DNA of 64,000 nt. Source: Streptomyces canus. GTDB lineage: Bacteria; Actinomycetota; Actinomycetes; Streptomycetales; Streptomycetaceae. Below the pieces are notes generated by a model. The model saw nothing but the letters and a program-made list of their open reading frames with translations. It made no database searches and had not been told where the DNA came from. The position numbers and the translations under genes were made by a program. The stretch is taken from the NCBI RefSeq assembly GCF_030815415.1, contig NZ_JAUSWW010000001.1, forward strand, positions 7,254,001-7,318,000. The letters run 5' to 3'. Of this stretch, positions 47,294-55,582 are shown in pieces. The first letter of the stretch is position 1, and each line of letters begins with the position of its first letter.

Positions 47294-47319
47294 GGAAGCC
47301 TCCTGCGGACGAGTCGGTC

Positions 47320-47343
47320 GGTGAGTACACCGGTGAGTACACC
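47320..47343. promoter_or_regulatory. Tandem 12-bp repeats upstream of the microprotein gene
   Basis: GGTGAGTACACC occurs twice without spacer, creating a CACCGGTG palindrome at the joint. It lies 27 bp before the microprotein start and 75 bp after the end of a TetR-family gene, so it may be an operator for that or another regulator. Confidence 0.5.
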
Positions 47344-47418
47344 GCTCATCCTGACGATCAAGGCGGCGATCGGCGGGCAGGCCACGTCGACGCGTTCGCA
47401 ACCGCCGCCGTCAGCCCG

Positions 47419-48051
47419 TCAGCCCGTCAGCAGTCGCATGCCGCCCACCAGTTCCCGCAGGCATCGCACCGCCAGCTCCGCGGGTGAGCCCGGGCCGCTG
47501 GTGTCCGCGTCCGTCTCCGCCCAGGTCTCCAGCGCCACCCGGATGGCGTCCGTCGCGGCCGCGGCTGTCAGGCGTACGTCGAGCGGGTCGGCGTCCGGCC
47601 CGGCCAGCCTCGCCACCACCGGGATCAGCTTCTCCTCGGACTCCTGGTTCACCCGATACCACACGGCCCGCAGCGCCGGGTCGGCCACGGCTGCCCGCAG
47701 CAGCGCCCGCGTCTGGCGCAGGCCCTCCGCCGCGTGCGCGTCCGGCACGGACAGCGACTCCTCGATCGCCCGCTCCAGGGCCCGCGGCAGTCCGGCGGTG
47801 CCCGGCTCCGAGGCGGCGAGGAGTTCGCGCCAGCGGTCGGCGCCCCGGGCCAGCAGCGGGCCGACGGCGTCCTGTTTGTTGCGGAAGTACCGGTAGAAGG
47901 TGCGCAGGGCGACCCCGGCCCGCTCGGCGATGTCCTCGGCGGTCGTGCCATCGGGTCCGTGCTCGGTGAACAACGCGGCGGCGGCGCGTGCGATGTCGAC
48001 CTGGGTCGCCGCCTTGCGGCGCGCGGTCAGTGAGAGGGGCTTGGTGCTCAC
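47419..48051 (-). CDS. TetR-family transcriptional regulator
   Basis: A 210-residue regulator with helix-turn-helix TTAEDIAERAGVALRTFYRYF followed by NKQDAVGPLL, then a ligand-binding domain. GTG 48051 is the start. It is divergent from an SDR dehydrogenase gene at 48135, and the 83-bp space holds a clear inverted repeat (48081-48113) typical of TetR operators. By the usual rule, it should repress the SDR gene and itself. Ligand unknown. Confidence 0.92.
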   Translation of the reverse strand: MSTKPLSLTARRKAATQVDIARAAAALFTEHGPDGTTAEDIAERAGVALRTFYRYFRNKQDAVGPLLARGADRWRELLAASEPGTAGLPRALERAIEESLSVPDAHAAEGLRQTRALLRAAVADPALRAVWYRVNQESEEKLIPVVARLAGPDADPLDVRLTAAAATDAIRVALETWAETDADTSGPGSPAELAVRCLRELVGGMRLLTG

Positions 48052-48080
48052 CGGGGAAGCCTACGCCGGAGCTCCGACAC

Positions 48081-48113
48081 TGGCACCTTTCGCCTTGATG
48101 GCAAAACGTGCCA
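48081..48113. promoter_or_regulatory. Operator between TetR and SDR genes
   Basis: TGGCACCTTTCGCC (48081-48094) and GGCAAAACGTGCCA (48100-48113) are inverted copies, 12 of 14 positions matching, around a 5-bp centre. It sits midway between the two divergent starts, where a TetR dimer could block both promoters. Confidence 0.8.
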
Positions 48114-48134
48114 CCCGGGCATACGGTGAAGGCC

Positions 48135-48920
48135 ATGAACCGTTACGAGAACCGACGCGCCCTCGTCACCGGTGGCGGCTCCGGCATCGGCCAGGCCACC
48201 GTGCTCCGGCTGCTCGCCGAGGGCGGCACCGTCGTCGCCGCCGACATCAGTGAGGCCGGCCTGAAGGACACCGTCGAAAAGGCGGGCGCGAGCGCGCGGC
48301 GGCTGACCACGGTCCTCGTCGACATCGCCGACGAGGCCTCCGTACGGCAGGCCGTGGCCCTCGCCGTCCAGGCGCTGGGCGGGCTCGACGTGCTCGTCAA
48401 CGCCGCCGGCATCCTGCGCTCCGCCCACACCCACGAGCAGAGCCTCGCCGACTTCAACCGGATCATCGCGGTCAACCTCACCGGCACCTTCCTGATGATC
48501 CGCGAGGCGATACCGGCGCTGCGCGAGGGCACCGGCCCCGCCGTCGTGAACTTCAGCTCGACCTCGGCGGCCTTCGCCCACCCCTACATGGCGGCCTACG
48601 CGGCCAGCAAGGGCGGCATCCAGTCCATGACCCACGCGCTCGCGAGCGAGTACAGCAAGCAGGGCATCCGCTTCACCGCCGTGCAGCCCGGCTCCATCTC
48701 CTCCGGCATGACCGACGGCTCGGGCGCCAGTGGGCAGAGCGCCGGCCCGGGCCTGCCCGAGGACACCGACTGGGACCTCTACACCAAGCTCGCACCCGCC
48801 CTCGGCCGGGGCTTCGCGGGCCCCGAGACCGTGGCGGGCGTCGTCGCGATGCTCGCGAGCGAGGATGGCCGGTTCATCACCGGTACCGAGGTCCGCATCG
48901 ACGGCGGGACCCACTTCTGA
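48135..48920 (+). CDS. SDR-family oxidoreductase
   Basis: A 261-residue classical short-chain dehydrogenase: cofactor motif TGGGSGIG, Asp in ADISEAG suggesting NAD preference, NAAG, the catalytic Ser in VVNFSSTSAAF, YAASK, and PGSISSGMT. The C-terminal TGTEVRIDGG is typical of 3-oxoacyl-reductase-like members. Substrate unknown. ATG 48135 is used. Divergent from a TetR gene that probably controls it. Confidence 0.92.
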   Translation: MNRYENRRALVTGGGSGIGQATVLRLLAEGGTVVAADISEAGLKDTVEKAGASARRLTTVLVDIADEASVRQAVALAVQALGGLDVLVNAAGILRSAHTHEQSLADFNRIIAVNLTGTFLMIREAIPALREGTGPAVVNFSSTSAAFAHPYMAAYAASKGGIQSMTHALASEYSKQGIRFTAVQPGSISSGMTDGSGASGQSAGPGLPEDTDWDLYTKLAPALGRGFAGPETVAGVVAMLASEDGRFITGTEVRIDGGTHF

Positions 48921-48932
48921 CGTCGCGACCGG

Positions 48933-50126
48933 CTACGACGTCACCAGGTCACCCGTGTCCACCGGCGCCGTCGCCCTCGCCGCCCGCTCGGCGTCGGCGG
49001 CTACCTCGTCGGCGGTCAGCACATACCCCGTCTCGTCGTCCGACGTCGAGCGGGCGAAGACGACCCCGTACACCTGGCCGTCCGTCGTCAGCAGCGGCCC
49101 GCCGGAGTTGCCCGGGCGGACCGTCGACCGGATCGAGTAGATCTCGCGGGTGACGGTCCCGTCGTTGTAGATGTTCTGGCCGTTCGCCTGGACCCGGTTG
49201 GCGACGGTGGCGGCCTGGAGGTTGAGATCGCCGTCCTGCGGATAGCCCGCGACGACCGCGGAGTCGCCGCGCGAGGCGTTGTCGTCGAAGCGCAGCACCG
49301 GGGCCTGAAGGTCGGGCACGTACAGCACCGCCACGTCCTTGTCCGGATCGAAGAGCACCACGCGTGCCTCGTACGACCGTCCGACCCCGCCCACCCGGAC
49401 GGTCGGCTCGTCGATGCCGGCCACCACATGGGCGTTGGTCATCACGTGCTCGGCGGAGTACACGAAGCCGCTGCCCTCGCGGCCCTGGGTGCCGGAGACG
49501 CCCTCGATCTTCACGGTGCTGCGCTTGGCCGCGTTCGTGGCGCTCGCGGTGACGCTGTCGCCGGTGGGCTTGGCGACCCGGGCCGTCGACTCGTTCTCGA
49601 ACGGGTTGAAGACCTGGGGGAAACCCGCCTCGGTGAGCGCGGACGTGGCCCGGGAGAACCAGGCCGGAGTGGTGTCCGGCATGGCGTTCTGCACGGCACC
49701 CAGCAGCCGTGAATCCTGGATCGCCGTGGTGAGCACCGCGGACGAGGACGCGCCCAGCACGCTCGCCGCCACCCACGCCACGATCAGCACGGCGACCGAG
49801 TTGGCCGCGGCACCGCCGACCCCGTCGGCCACCCGCAGCGGACCGAGACTGGCACGGCCCAGCTCCCGGCGCAGCCGCAGCGCCAGACGCCCCGCGAGTT
49901 CGTGCCCGGCGACGGCCGGGACCAGCACCGTGAGCACCGCCGTCACCGTCGCCGACGTGCTGCCCGGAGTCACCAGGTCCATCATCCAGGGCAGCACCCA
50001 CACGCCGATGATCGCGCCGCCCACGAAACCGGCGAGCGAGACACAGCCGGCCACCAGACCGCGCCGGTAGCCGGATGCCGCATAGGCCAGGATCACCAGC
50101 ACCAGCAGGATGTCGAGCAGGTCCAC
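48933..50126 (-). CDS. MarP-like membrane serine protease
   Basis: A 397-residue protein. The N-terminal CvpA-type part has four membrane segments (LLDILLVLVILAYAASGYRR, VTAVLTVLVPAVAGH, SVAVLIVAWVAASVLGASS among them). The C-terminal trypsin-like domain has His in TNAHVVAG, Asp in DPDKDVAVLY and Ser in STVRPGNSGGPL. MarP of M. tuberculosis, with the same architecture, protects against acid and oxidative stress by cutting a peptidoglycan hydrolase. The PGRP amidase gene divergent from it would be an attractive substrate by analogy. GTG 50126 with AAAGG upstream. Confidence 0.93.
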   Translation of the reverse strand: MDLLDILLVLVILAYAASGYRRGLVAGCVSLAGFVGGAIIGVWVLPWMMDLVTPGSTSATVTAVLTVLVPAVAGHELAGRLALRLRRELGRASLGPLRVADGVGGAAANSVAVLIVAWVAASVLGASSSAVLTTAIQDSRLLGAVQNAMPDTTPAWFSRATSALTEAGFPQVFNPFENESTARVAKPTGDSVTASATNAAKRSTVKIEGVSGTQGREGSGFVYSAEHVMTNAHVVAGIDEPTVRVGGVGRSYEARVVLFDPDKDVAVLYVPDLQAPVLRFDDNASRGDSAVVAGYPQDGDLNLQAATVANRVQANGQNIYNDGTVTREIYSIRSTVRPGNSGGPLLTTDGQVYGVVFARSTSDDETGYVLTADEVAADAERAARATAPVDTGDLVTS

Positions 50127-50331
50127 GGAGCCGCCTTTCTCTTGGACCCCTTATTACGGAGGGGACGGGCCCAGTGATCAGCAGACACGCGCGCGTGACG
50201 CCCGGAACCGGCCACGCGTGCGCGCACACGCTGTGCGTGCATCCGGAGAAACGCCCCGGACCAGGACGATGGTTCCACCGGGTGGCACACCACACATCGC
50301 GGACGCGGAGGATCCGGCCGAGAGTGGGACC

Positions 50332-51255
50332 ATGCGTGTCCGAAGAGCGCGGGGCATACGACGGCGGCGACCGGTCCGTATACGGACCCGGGCGCCGCGC
50401 CGGAGGAGCCGGCTGCCGACCGGAGTGCTGCTGCTGCTCGCCTGTGTCCCCGGGCTGGCGGCCGTCGTGGTCCTCGTGCTCTGCGCGAACGGCGTCGAGC
50501 GCCGCGCCGGGGCCCGCTCCGCCCACCCCCTCGCGGCCCGCCCCGCACCCCACCACGCGGCGAAGCCACGCATAGTGCCGAGGACGGTCTGGGCCTCGGG
50601 CACGGGCGAGGCGAACACGGCCGCCCGCACCCCGCCCCCGGCCCGCTACGACGACAAGGTCGTCGCCGTCTTCATCCACCACACCGACTCGCCCAACACC
50701 TACGACTGCGCCGACGTGCCCCGCATCATCCGCTACCTCGCGGCCGGCCAGATCGGCGCCCGCGACTGGGACGACATCGGCTACAACTTCCTCGTCGACC
50801 GCTGCGGCACGATCTACGAGGGCCGCGCGGGAGGTGTCGACCGCCCCGTCACCGGCGCCCACACCCAGGGCTTCAACCACCGCACCTCCGGCATCGCGGC
50901 CCTGGGCACCTTCACGGCGGGCGTCCCGGTGCCGCAGGCGATGACCGACGCGATCGCCTCGCTGGCGGCCTGGAAGCTGGGCCTCGCGGACGTGGACCCG
51001 CGCAGAACCGTGAAACTGACATCGAGCAACGGCCTCAGCCGCTACGCCGCCGGCACCAGCGCCGCCCTCCCCGCCGTCGCCGGCCACGAGGACGGCTACA
51101 TGACCAGCTGCCCCGGCGCGGCCCTCTCGGCCCGCCTCCCGGAGATCAGACAGACGGCGGCCCGCCTCCAGGGACGCCTCCCGGCGACCCGGACGGCTCC
51201 GGCGCCGGACAGCCGCGTGCCCGGGCCGCAGGCGGGCCGCCCACCGTCCGGGTAG
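50332..51255 (+). CDS. PGRP/N-acetylmuramoyl-L-alanine amidase
   Basis: A 307-residue exported protein. After an Arg-rich start comes a membrane segment (TGVLLLLACVPGLAAVVVLVL), so it may stay anchored. The amidase_2/PGRP domain (about 115-270) has zinc ligands in VFIHHTDS and HEDGYMTSCPG and the conserved YNFLVDRCGTIYEGR. It should cleave the MurNAc-L-Ala bond of peptidoglycan. ATG 50332 is used. Divergent from the MarP-like protease; downstream and convergent is a FemX-type enzyme. Confidence 0.92.
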   Translation: MRVRRARGIRRRRPVRIRTRAPRRRSRLPTGVLLLLACVPGLAAVVVLVLCANGVERRAGARSAHPLAARPAPHHAAKPRIVPRTVWASGTGEANTAARTPPPARYDDKVVAVFIHHTDSPNTYDCADVPRIIRYLAAGQIGARDWDDIGYNFLVDRCGTIYEGRAGGVDRPVTGAHTQGFNHRTSGIAALGTFTAGVPVPQAMTDAIASLAAWKLGLADVDPRRTVKLTSSNGLSRYAAGTSAALPAVAGHEDGYMTSCPGAALSARLPEIRQTAARLQGRLPATRTAPAPDSRVPGPQAGRPPSG

Positions 51256-51303
51256 CCGCCCCGGCCCACGCCGGGAACACCGCGAGCGTCGTCGCCGACC
51301 GGC

Positions 51304-52431
51304 TCACCGGCGCCCGAGGTACGCCCGCAAGGCCCCCTGGAGCACCTTCCCCTGGCTGCCCACGGGCTGTTCCCACTCGCCGAGGTACTCCACGGCGTAG
51401 CCGCCCGCGCCCGTCTTGAAGCGCAGGCGCCCCAGCAGCCGGTCCTCGGTGAGGGCGGGGGTGATGGACCGCAGGTCGTACGTCTCGCAGCCCGCCGACC
51501 GCGCGTCGTTCATCATCCGCCACAACAGGGCGCTGCTGGGCCGCAGTTGACGCCCCTGGCGCCCGGACGCGGCGTAGGAGTGCCAAGCGCACGAGCCGAC
51601 GTTGATCATGAGCGCGGCGGAGAGCACGATGCCGTCGTACTCGGCGAGATAGAGCCGCACCCGGTCGTCGTCCTCGGCGTTCAGGGCCTTCCACATACGG
51701 CGGAAGTAGTCCAGCGGCCGGGCCTTGAAGCCGTCGTGCGCGGCGGTCGAGACGTACAGCCGGTGGAAGTCGGGCAGATCCGACGCCGAGCCCCAGGAGA
51801 CCCGGACCCCCGCCTCCTCGGCCGTACGCAACGACTGCTCCCAGTGCGGGGCGAGGCCCTCGCGCAGCTCGTCCGCCGTGCGCCCCTCCAGCGGGACGAG
51901 GCACCCGTAGCGCGGCTGACCGAGCCCGAACCCGTTCCCGTCGCCCTCCGCGCACCGCCGCCACCCGAGCCGCCCCAGCCGCTCGGCCGCGTCCAGCGCG
52001 TATCCGTCGATGGCGGCCGCGGACAGGTCGTCGAGATGGCGTACGGCGGGGTCGGCGATCCCCGTCGCGACGGTCCCCGGAGCCCACTGCCGTACGACGA
52101 CCGGCGGCCCGATCCGCACCGAGAACGCCCCGCGTGCCTCCAGATGGGCGACGAGCGGGTCCAGCCAGCGCTCCAGCCGGGGGTGCCGCCAGTCGATCCC
52201 GGGCCCGTCGGGGAGGTACGCCAGGAAGCGCCGCGTCCCGGGCAGCGGCCGGTACAGCACCAACGCCGCCGCGACCAGCGCCTCGCCCTCGAACCAGCCG
52301 ACGCTCTCCGCCCGCCAGTCCGGCTTCGCATCGCCCCACTCGGGGATCTGGAGATGGCTCGCGTCGGGATGCAGCCGCAGATGGGCGAGATGCTCCTCGC
52401 GCGAAATCTCCCGCACGTCCGGGCTGGTCAT
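51304..52431 (-). CDS. FemX-like peptidoglycan-bridge transferase
   Basis: A 375-residue protein of the FemA/B/X family, with two GNAT-like domains, which adds the first interpeptide-bridge residue to lipid II using aminoacyl-tRNA. Marks are HLQIPEWGDAKPDWRAES, FLAYLPDGPGIDWRHP, LRTAEEAGVRVSWG, CAWHSYAASGRQGRQLRPS, ETYDLRSI and LLGRLRFKTGAGGYAVEYLGEW. Streptomycetes have a single Gly bridge added by FemX. ATG 52431 has GGAG upstream; a farther GTG at 52461 is possible. Next to the amidase gene, so the area serves cell-wall metabolism. Confidence 0.88.
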   Translation of the reverse strand: MTSPDVREISREEHLAHLRLHPDASHLQIPEWGDAKPDWRAESVGWFEGEALVAAALVLYRPLPGTRRFLAYLPDGPGIDWRHPRLERWLDPLVAHLEARGAFSVRIGPPVVVRQWAPGTVATGIADPAVRHLDDLSAAAIDGYALDAAERLGRLGWRRCAEGDGNGFGLGQPRYGCLVPLEGRTADELREGLAPHWEQSLRTAEEAGVRVSWGSASDLPDFHRLYVSTAAHDGFKARPLDYFRRMWKALNAEDDDRVRLYLAEYDGIVLSAALMINVGSCAWHSYAASGRQGRQLRPSSALLWRMMNDARSAGCETYDLRSITPALTEDRLLGRLRFKTGAGGYAVEYLGEWEQPVGSQGKVLQGALRAYLGRR

Positions 52432-52532
52432 GGGCAGGGTGCTCCTGTTCGGGGCGGCCACGGTACGCCGGGGATCACGGCACTGGTCAAGAGTTCAAAG
52501 GTGAACCTTCCGGACGCGTTCCGTGACGTCGG

Positions 52533-52880
52533 TCACCGGATCGCCCGCAGCGCCTCGGTCAGCCGGGGGTGGACCTCCCGTTGCCGGTCGGCGGCGGTGA
52601 GGCGCAGGACGCGGCGGGTGAGCGGGTGCGGGGCGACGACGAGGAGCCTGACCGTCACCGAGTCGGCGAGATCCCGTATGCCCTCCAGCACGTCGACACC
52701 GGCCGAGGTCAGAAACGGATCACGCAGGTCGACGACGACCGCGCTCGCCTCCTGGCCACGGGCGCGCAGCAGTTGGCATACGAGGGCGGTACGGATGTGT
52801 TCGGCGTTGGCGATGTCGATGATCTCGTCCACCTCGACCACCAGGACATGGTCGAGGGCGCGGAAGACCGGCAGTGGCAC
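52533..52880 (-). CDS. STAS-domain protein (anti-sigma-factor antagonist type)
   Basis: A 115-residue single STAS domain: VLVVEVDEIIDIANAEHIR, VVVDLRDPFLTSAGVDVLE and VRLLVVAPHP. The Ser/Thr pair in FLTSAGV corresponds to the phosphorylation site of SpoIIAA/RsbV proteins. GTG 52880 is chosen with AGGAG 6 bp upstream. No anti-sigma kinase is adjacent. The receiver-PP2C phosphatase at 9405-11027 is of the class that acts on such antagonists, but no direct link can be claimed. Confidence 0.85.
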   Translation of the reverse strand: MPLPVFRALDHVLVVEVDEIIDIANAEHIRTALVCQLLRARGQEASAVVVDLRDPFLTSAGVDVLEGIRDLADSVTVRLLVVAPHPLTRRVLRLTAADRQREVHPRLTEALRAIR

Positions 52881-53072
52881 GATCGGCTCCTGAGCGGGGT
52901 TCAGCCGAACGGCCGCTGCCTGACCAGTCCTCACCACCGAAGGCAGCTGAACGGCGCCTCTCGGTGGGGCCGTTCGGCGGTCCGCTCACAGGTTCCTCGT
53001 AGGCGGCTCATGGAGCACCCCGAAACTGCCGCCCTACCGTCATGCCATACGCACTGACTGGAGGTGGGGAAG

Positions 53073-53285
53073 ATGAACAGCAGTCACGCCAACACCAAGA
53101 TGTCCCGCGGTCCCTGGGCGGCCCTCTGCGCCGCCGTGGCCGTCGTCCTCGGTCCGGCCGCCGTCACGGCCTCCGCTCTCGACCAGGCGAACGCGGCCCC
53201 GATGCACCACGTGGTCCTGAAGGTCGACCAGACCCAGGCGTACATCCCGACGGACACGACCCGCAGGCGCGCGACCGCGGTCTGA
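53073..53285 (+). CDS. Small secreted protein
   Basis: A 70-residue protein with a signal peptide (GPWAALCAAVAVVLGPAAVTA) and a short mature part (LDQANAAPMHHVVLKVDQTQ) ending in a basic tail. No domain recognised. ATG 53073 is preferred because GGAGG lies 8 bp upstream. It lies between two minus-strand genes. Confidence 0.7.
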   Translation: MNSSHANTKMSRGPWAALCAAVAVVLGPAAVTASALDQANAAPMHHVVLKVDQTQAYIPTDTTRRRATAV

Positions 53286-53288
53286 GCC

Positions 53289-53828
53289 TCACCCGGGTCC
53301 GTCGCCCGTCAGGCCGAGGAACTGCTCCCCGGACGGGTCGACGTCCACGCCGAGGCCGTTCATGAGGCCCGCCAGCATGACGTAGTAGCCGACCGTCGTG
53401 ACGATCTCGACCACCTGGCGGTCGGCGAAGGAGGCGCGCAGAGCCGTCAACCCGTCCTCGGACAGGGTGTGTCGGGAGAGGAGTTCGAAGGTCGCCGCGA
53501 CCGCGGCCGACTCCGCCGCGTCGAACTCGGGGCCGCTGGAGCGCAGTTCGGCGATGGCCGTCAACTGGGCGGCCGTCGCGCCCGAGTTGAGCGCGATCGG
53601 CCGGTGCTGCGCGGCTTCGTACGCGCACTTCGTGCCGGCGGCCACCGCCATGATCACCAGTTCGCGCAGCCGGACGGGCAGCGTCGACTCGAGCAGGACC
53701 GCCAGGCCCATGTCGATCGCCGTGTCCGTGAGCGGCGGGGCGTGGGAGAGCATGCGGAAGGCGTTGAGCGGCACGGGCAGCTTCGCGACGCCGTCGGCGG
53801 GATGTTCCGGGTACGGGATTCGAGCCAT
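53289..53828 (-). CDS. Carboxymuconolactone-decarboxylase/AhpD-family protein
   Basis: A 179-residue helical protein with RLRELVIMAVAAGTKCAYEAAQHRPIAL, the active-site helix of the CMD/AhpD family, and TVGYYVMLAGLMNGLGVDVD at the C-terminus. The usual CxxC is reduced to a single Cys (KCAYEAAQH), so peroxidase-type disulphide chemistry is unlikely; decarboxylase-like or unknown activity is more plausible. ATG 53828 follows GGGGG. Confidence 0.87.
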   Translation of the reverse strand: MARIPYPEHPADGVAKLPVPLNAFRMLSHAPPLTDTAIDMGLAVLLESTLPVRLRELVIMAVAAGTKCAYEAAQHRPIALNSGATAAQLTAIAELRSSGPEFDAAESAAVAATFELLSRHTLSEDGLTALRASFADRQVVEIVTTVGYYVMLAGLMNGLGVDVDPSGEQFLGLTGDGPG

Positions 53829-53848
53829 GGTTCCCCCTGAAGTAGACG

Positions 53849-54367
53849 TCAGCCCCTGAACCGCTCCCACAGCTTGGGATACCGCTCCGACAACACCCGC
53901 TCGCTCTCGAAGTCGACCGGTGTCCCCTCCGGCTCCGACGGCGCGGGCGGGATTCCGAGGTCGGGGACGGTGACGCCGGTGAGCTGTTCGTACGCCTCGT
54001 CGGCGGCGTACCCCAGCTCCTCCCCGTCGCCGTCGATCTCCTCGTCGAAGTCGTCCAGGAGGTCGGACAGCGAGTCGGGAGCGTGCACGGCACCCTCGTA
54101 CACCTCGCGCCCCTGACCGATCAGCCAGCAGCGGAAGGAGTCGAAGGTGTCGTCGCCGGCCCCCTCGAGCAGGACCCAGGCCGCGCCCCACAGGTCCCAG
54201 GTGTACGCGCGGTTGTAGCGGGCCTCGAAGTGACGGGCGAAGTCCAGGACCATCTCGGGGTCCATCTGGAGGAGCCGGTCGATGAGAAGATCCGCCTGCT
54301 CCTCGGGGTCGCCCTCGGCGGCCTCACGGGCGGCGTCCACCAGCTCCCAGAACTCCGTCTCGTCCAT
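53849..54367 (-). CDS. DUF4240 protein
   Basis: A 172-residue acidic soluble protein starting MDETEFWELVDAAREA, with VLDFARHFEARYNRAYTWDLWGAAWVL and FRCWLIGQGREVYEGAV, the DUF4240 pattern. These proteins are common in streptomycetes and often serve as immunity-like or regulatory small proteins, but no function is established. ATG 54367; GTG 54370 is adjacent. 20 bp upstream of the CMD-family gene on the same strand, so possibly co-transcribed. Confidence 0.85.
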   Translation of the reverse strand: MDETEFWELVDAAREAAEGDPEEQADLLIDRLLQMDPEMVLDFARHFEARYNRAYTWDLWGAAWVLLEGAGDDTFDSFRCWLIGQGREVYEGAVHAPDSLSDLLDDFDEEIDGDGEELGYAADEAYEQLTGVTVPDLGIPPAPSEPEGTPVDFESERVLSERYPKLWERFRG

Positions 54368-54423
54368 CACGGGTCCAGCATCGGCCCTGGACGGGTGAGG
54401 CGCACGTGGAGTGCGGCGGATTG

Positions 54424-55410
54424 TTATGTCCCGTACAGGGCGGCCAGACGGCGCGCGTCCTCGGCGAAACAGGCCCGCAGACCCTCCGGAGCCAGCACCT
54501 CCACCTCGGGGCCCAGCGACAGCAGCTGCGTACGGGCGACCTTCTCCGACTCCACGGCGACCGTCACGGTCACCCAGCCGTCCTCGTCCGGCGCCCCCGC
54601 CCGCTCCAGCGCCTCACCGGTGGAGACCCGGTCGGCCAGGGCGTACGGCAGCCGGCGCACCCCGTCCGGTGACAGCCGAACGACGACCTCGGCCCGCAGG
54701 ATCGACCGTGCGAACCGTTCCGCCTGATCCTCCCAGAAGGCGGGGAGATCGAACTCCTCGTCGCGTTCGAAGCGGTCCGCCGAGGGTTCCACCGTCGTGA
54801 ACCGGTCGATCCGGTACACCCGGAAGGAACCGGGGTCGGGAATCCGCGCGCACAGGTACCAGACCCCCGCCTTCAGCACGAGCCCGTACGGCTCCAGCTC
54901 CCGCTCGACCTCCTGAGCGCCCTTGCGATAGCGGGCGGTGACCCGGCGGTCGTCCCACACCGCGTCGGCGAGCGCGGGCAGCAGCTCGGGTGTCTTCGGC
55001 TCGCTCCACCAGTTCGGGGCGTCCAGGTGGAAGCGCTGGGCGGCCGTCTTCGAGGCGTCCCGGAGCGAGGGGAGCAGCGCGGCGGAGACCTTCAGACGGG
55101 CGGCCGAGGCGGCGTCCTCCAGGCCCATCTCGCGCAGCGCCCCGGGCACACCGGACAGGAACAGCGCCTCCGCCTCACCCCGGGCCAGCCCGGTCAGCCG
55201 GGTCCGGTACCCGCCGATCAGCCGGTAGCCCCCGGCCCGCCCGCGATCCGCGTACACCGGAACCCCGGCCTCCGACAGCGCCTGCGCATCCCGGGTGATC
55301 GTCCGCTCGGACACCTCCAGCTCCCGCGCCAGCTCGGCGGCGGTCATCGAGGGCCGGGACTGGAGGAGCAGGACCATCTTGATGAGGCGGGCGGCACGCA
55401 TACAGCCCAT
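54424..55410 (-). CDS. WYL-domain transcriptional regulator
   Basis: A 328-residue regulator: N-terminal winged HTH_11 (MTAAELARELEVSERTITRDA, YADRGRAGGYRL) and a WYL domain (about 140-215) with LEPYGLVLKAGVWYLCARI and FRVYRIDRFTTVEP, then a C-terminal extension domain. WYL proteins bind nucleic acids or small ligands and often respond to DNA damage (PafBC belongs to this family), though this is a single-gene member. ATG 55410 or 55401. Target unknown. Confidence 0.9.
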   Translation of the reverse strand: MGCMRAARLIKMVLLLQSRPSMTAAELARELEVSERTITRDAQALSEAGVPVYADRGRAGGYRLIGGYRTRLTGLARGEAEALFLSGVPGALREMGLEDAASAARLKVSAALLPSLRDASKTAAQRFHLDAPNWWSEPKTPELLPALADAVWDDRRVTARYRKGAQEVERELEPYGLVLKAGVWYLCARIPDPGSFRVYRIDRFTTVEPSADRFERDEEFDLPAFWEDQAERFARSILRAEVVVRLSPDGVRRLPYALADRVSTGEALERAGAPDEDGWVTVTVAVESEKVARTQLLSLGPEVEVLAPEGLRACFAEDARRLAALYGT

Positions 55411-55477
55411 GATGCGGGGCGCTCCGCGGGTTGGGCGGAGTCGGGTGCGTTTTTCGGGTGCGGGCCGGTGGGGGGTC

Positions 55478-55558
55478 GGTCGCGCAGTTCCCCGCGCCCC
55501 TAATAGACAGGCGTGCCTAGGCCGACCTGCTTTTAGGGGCGCGGGGAACTGCGCGACC
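55478..55558. terminator. 26-bp inverted repeat, terminator after aceE
   Basis: GGTCGCGCAGTTCCCCGCGC (first 20 of 26 bp, 55478-55503) is repeated inverted and exact at 55533-55558, around a 29-nt loop. It lies 24 bp after the aceE stop. The TTAGGGGCGCGGGG core recurs at 63896-63910 and 63986-64000, so it belongs to a common streptomycete intergenic repeat. Confidence 0.85.
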
Positions 55559-55582
55559 AGCCCCCACGCACCCGTGGCCGAA

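Noticed and set aside
45095..47896. Long plus-strand frame across the flavoprotein, TIGR01777 and GNAT region
   Set aside because: Composition is that of a GC shadow and it runs antisense or out of frame to recognised families.
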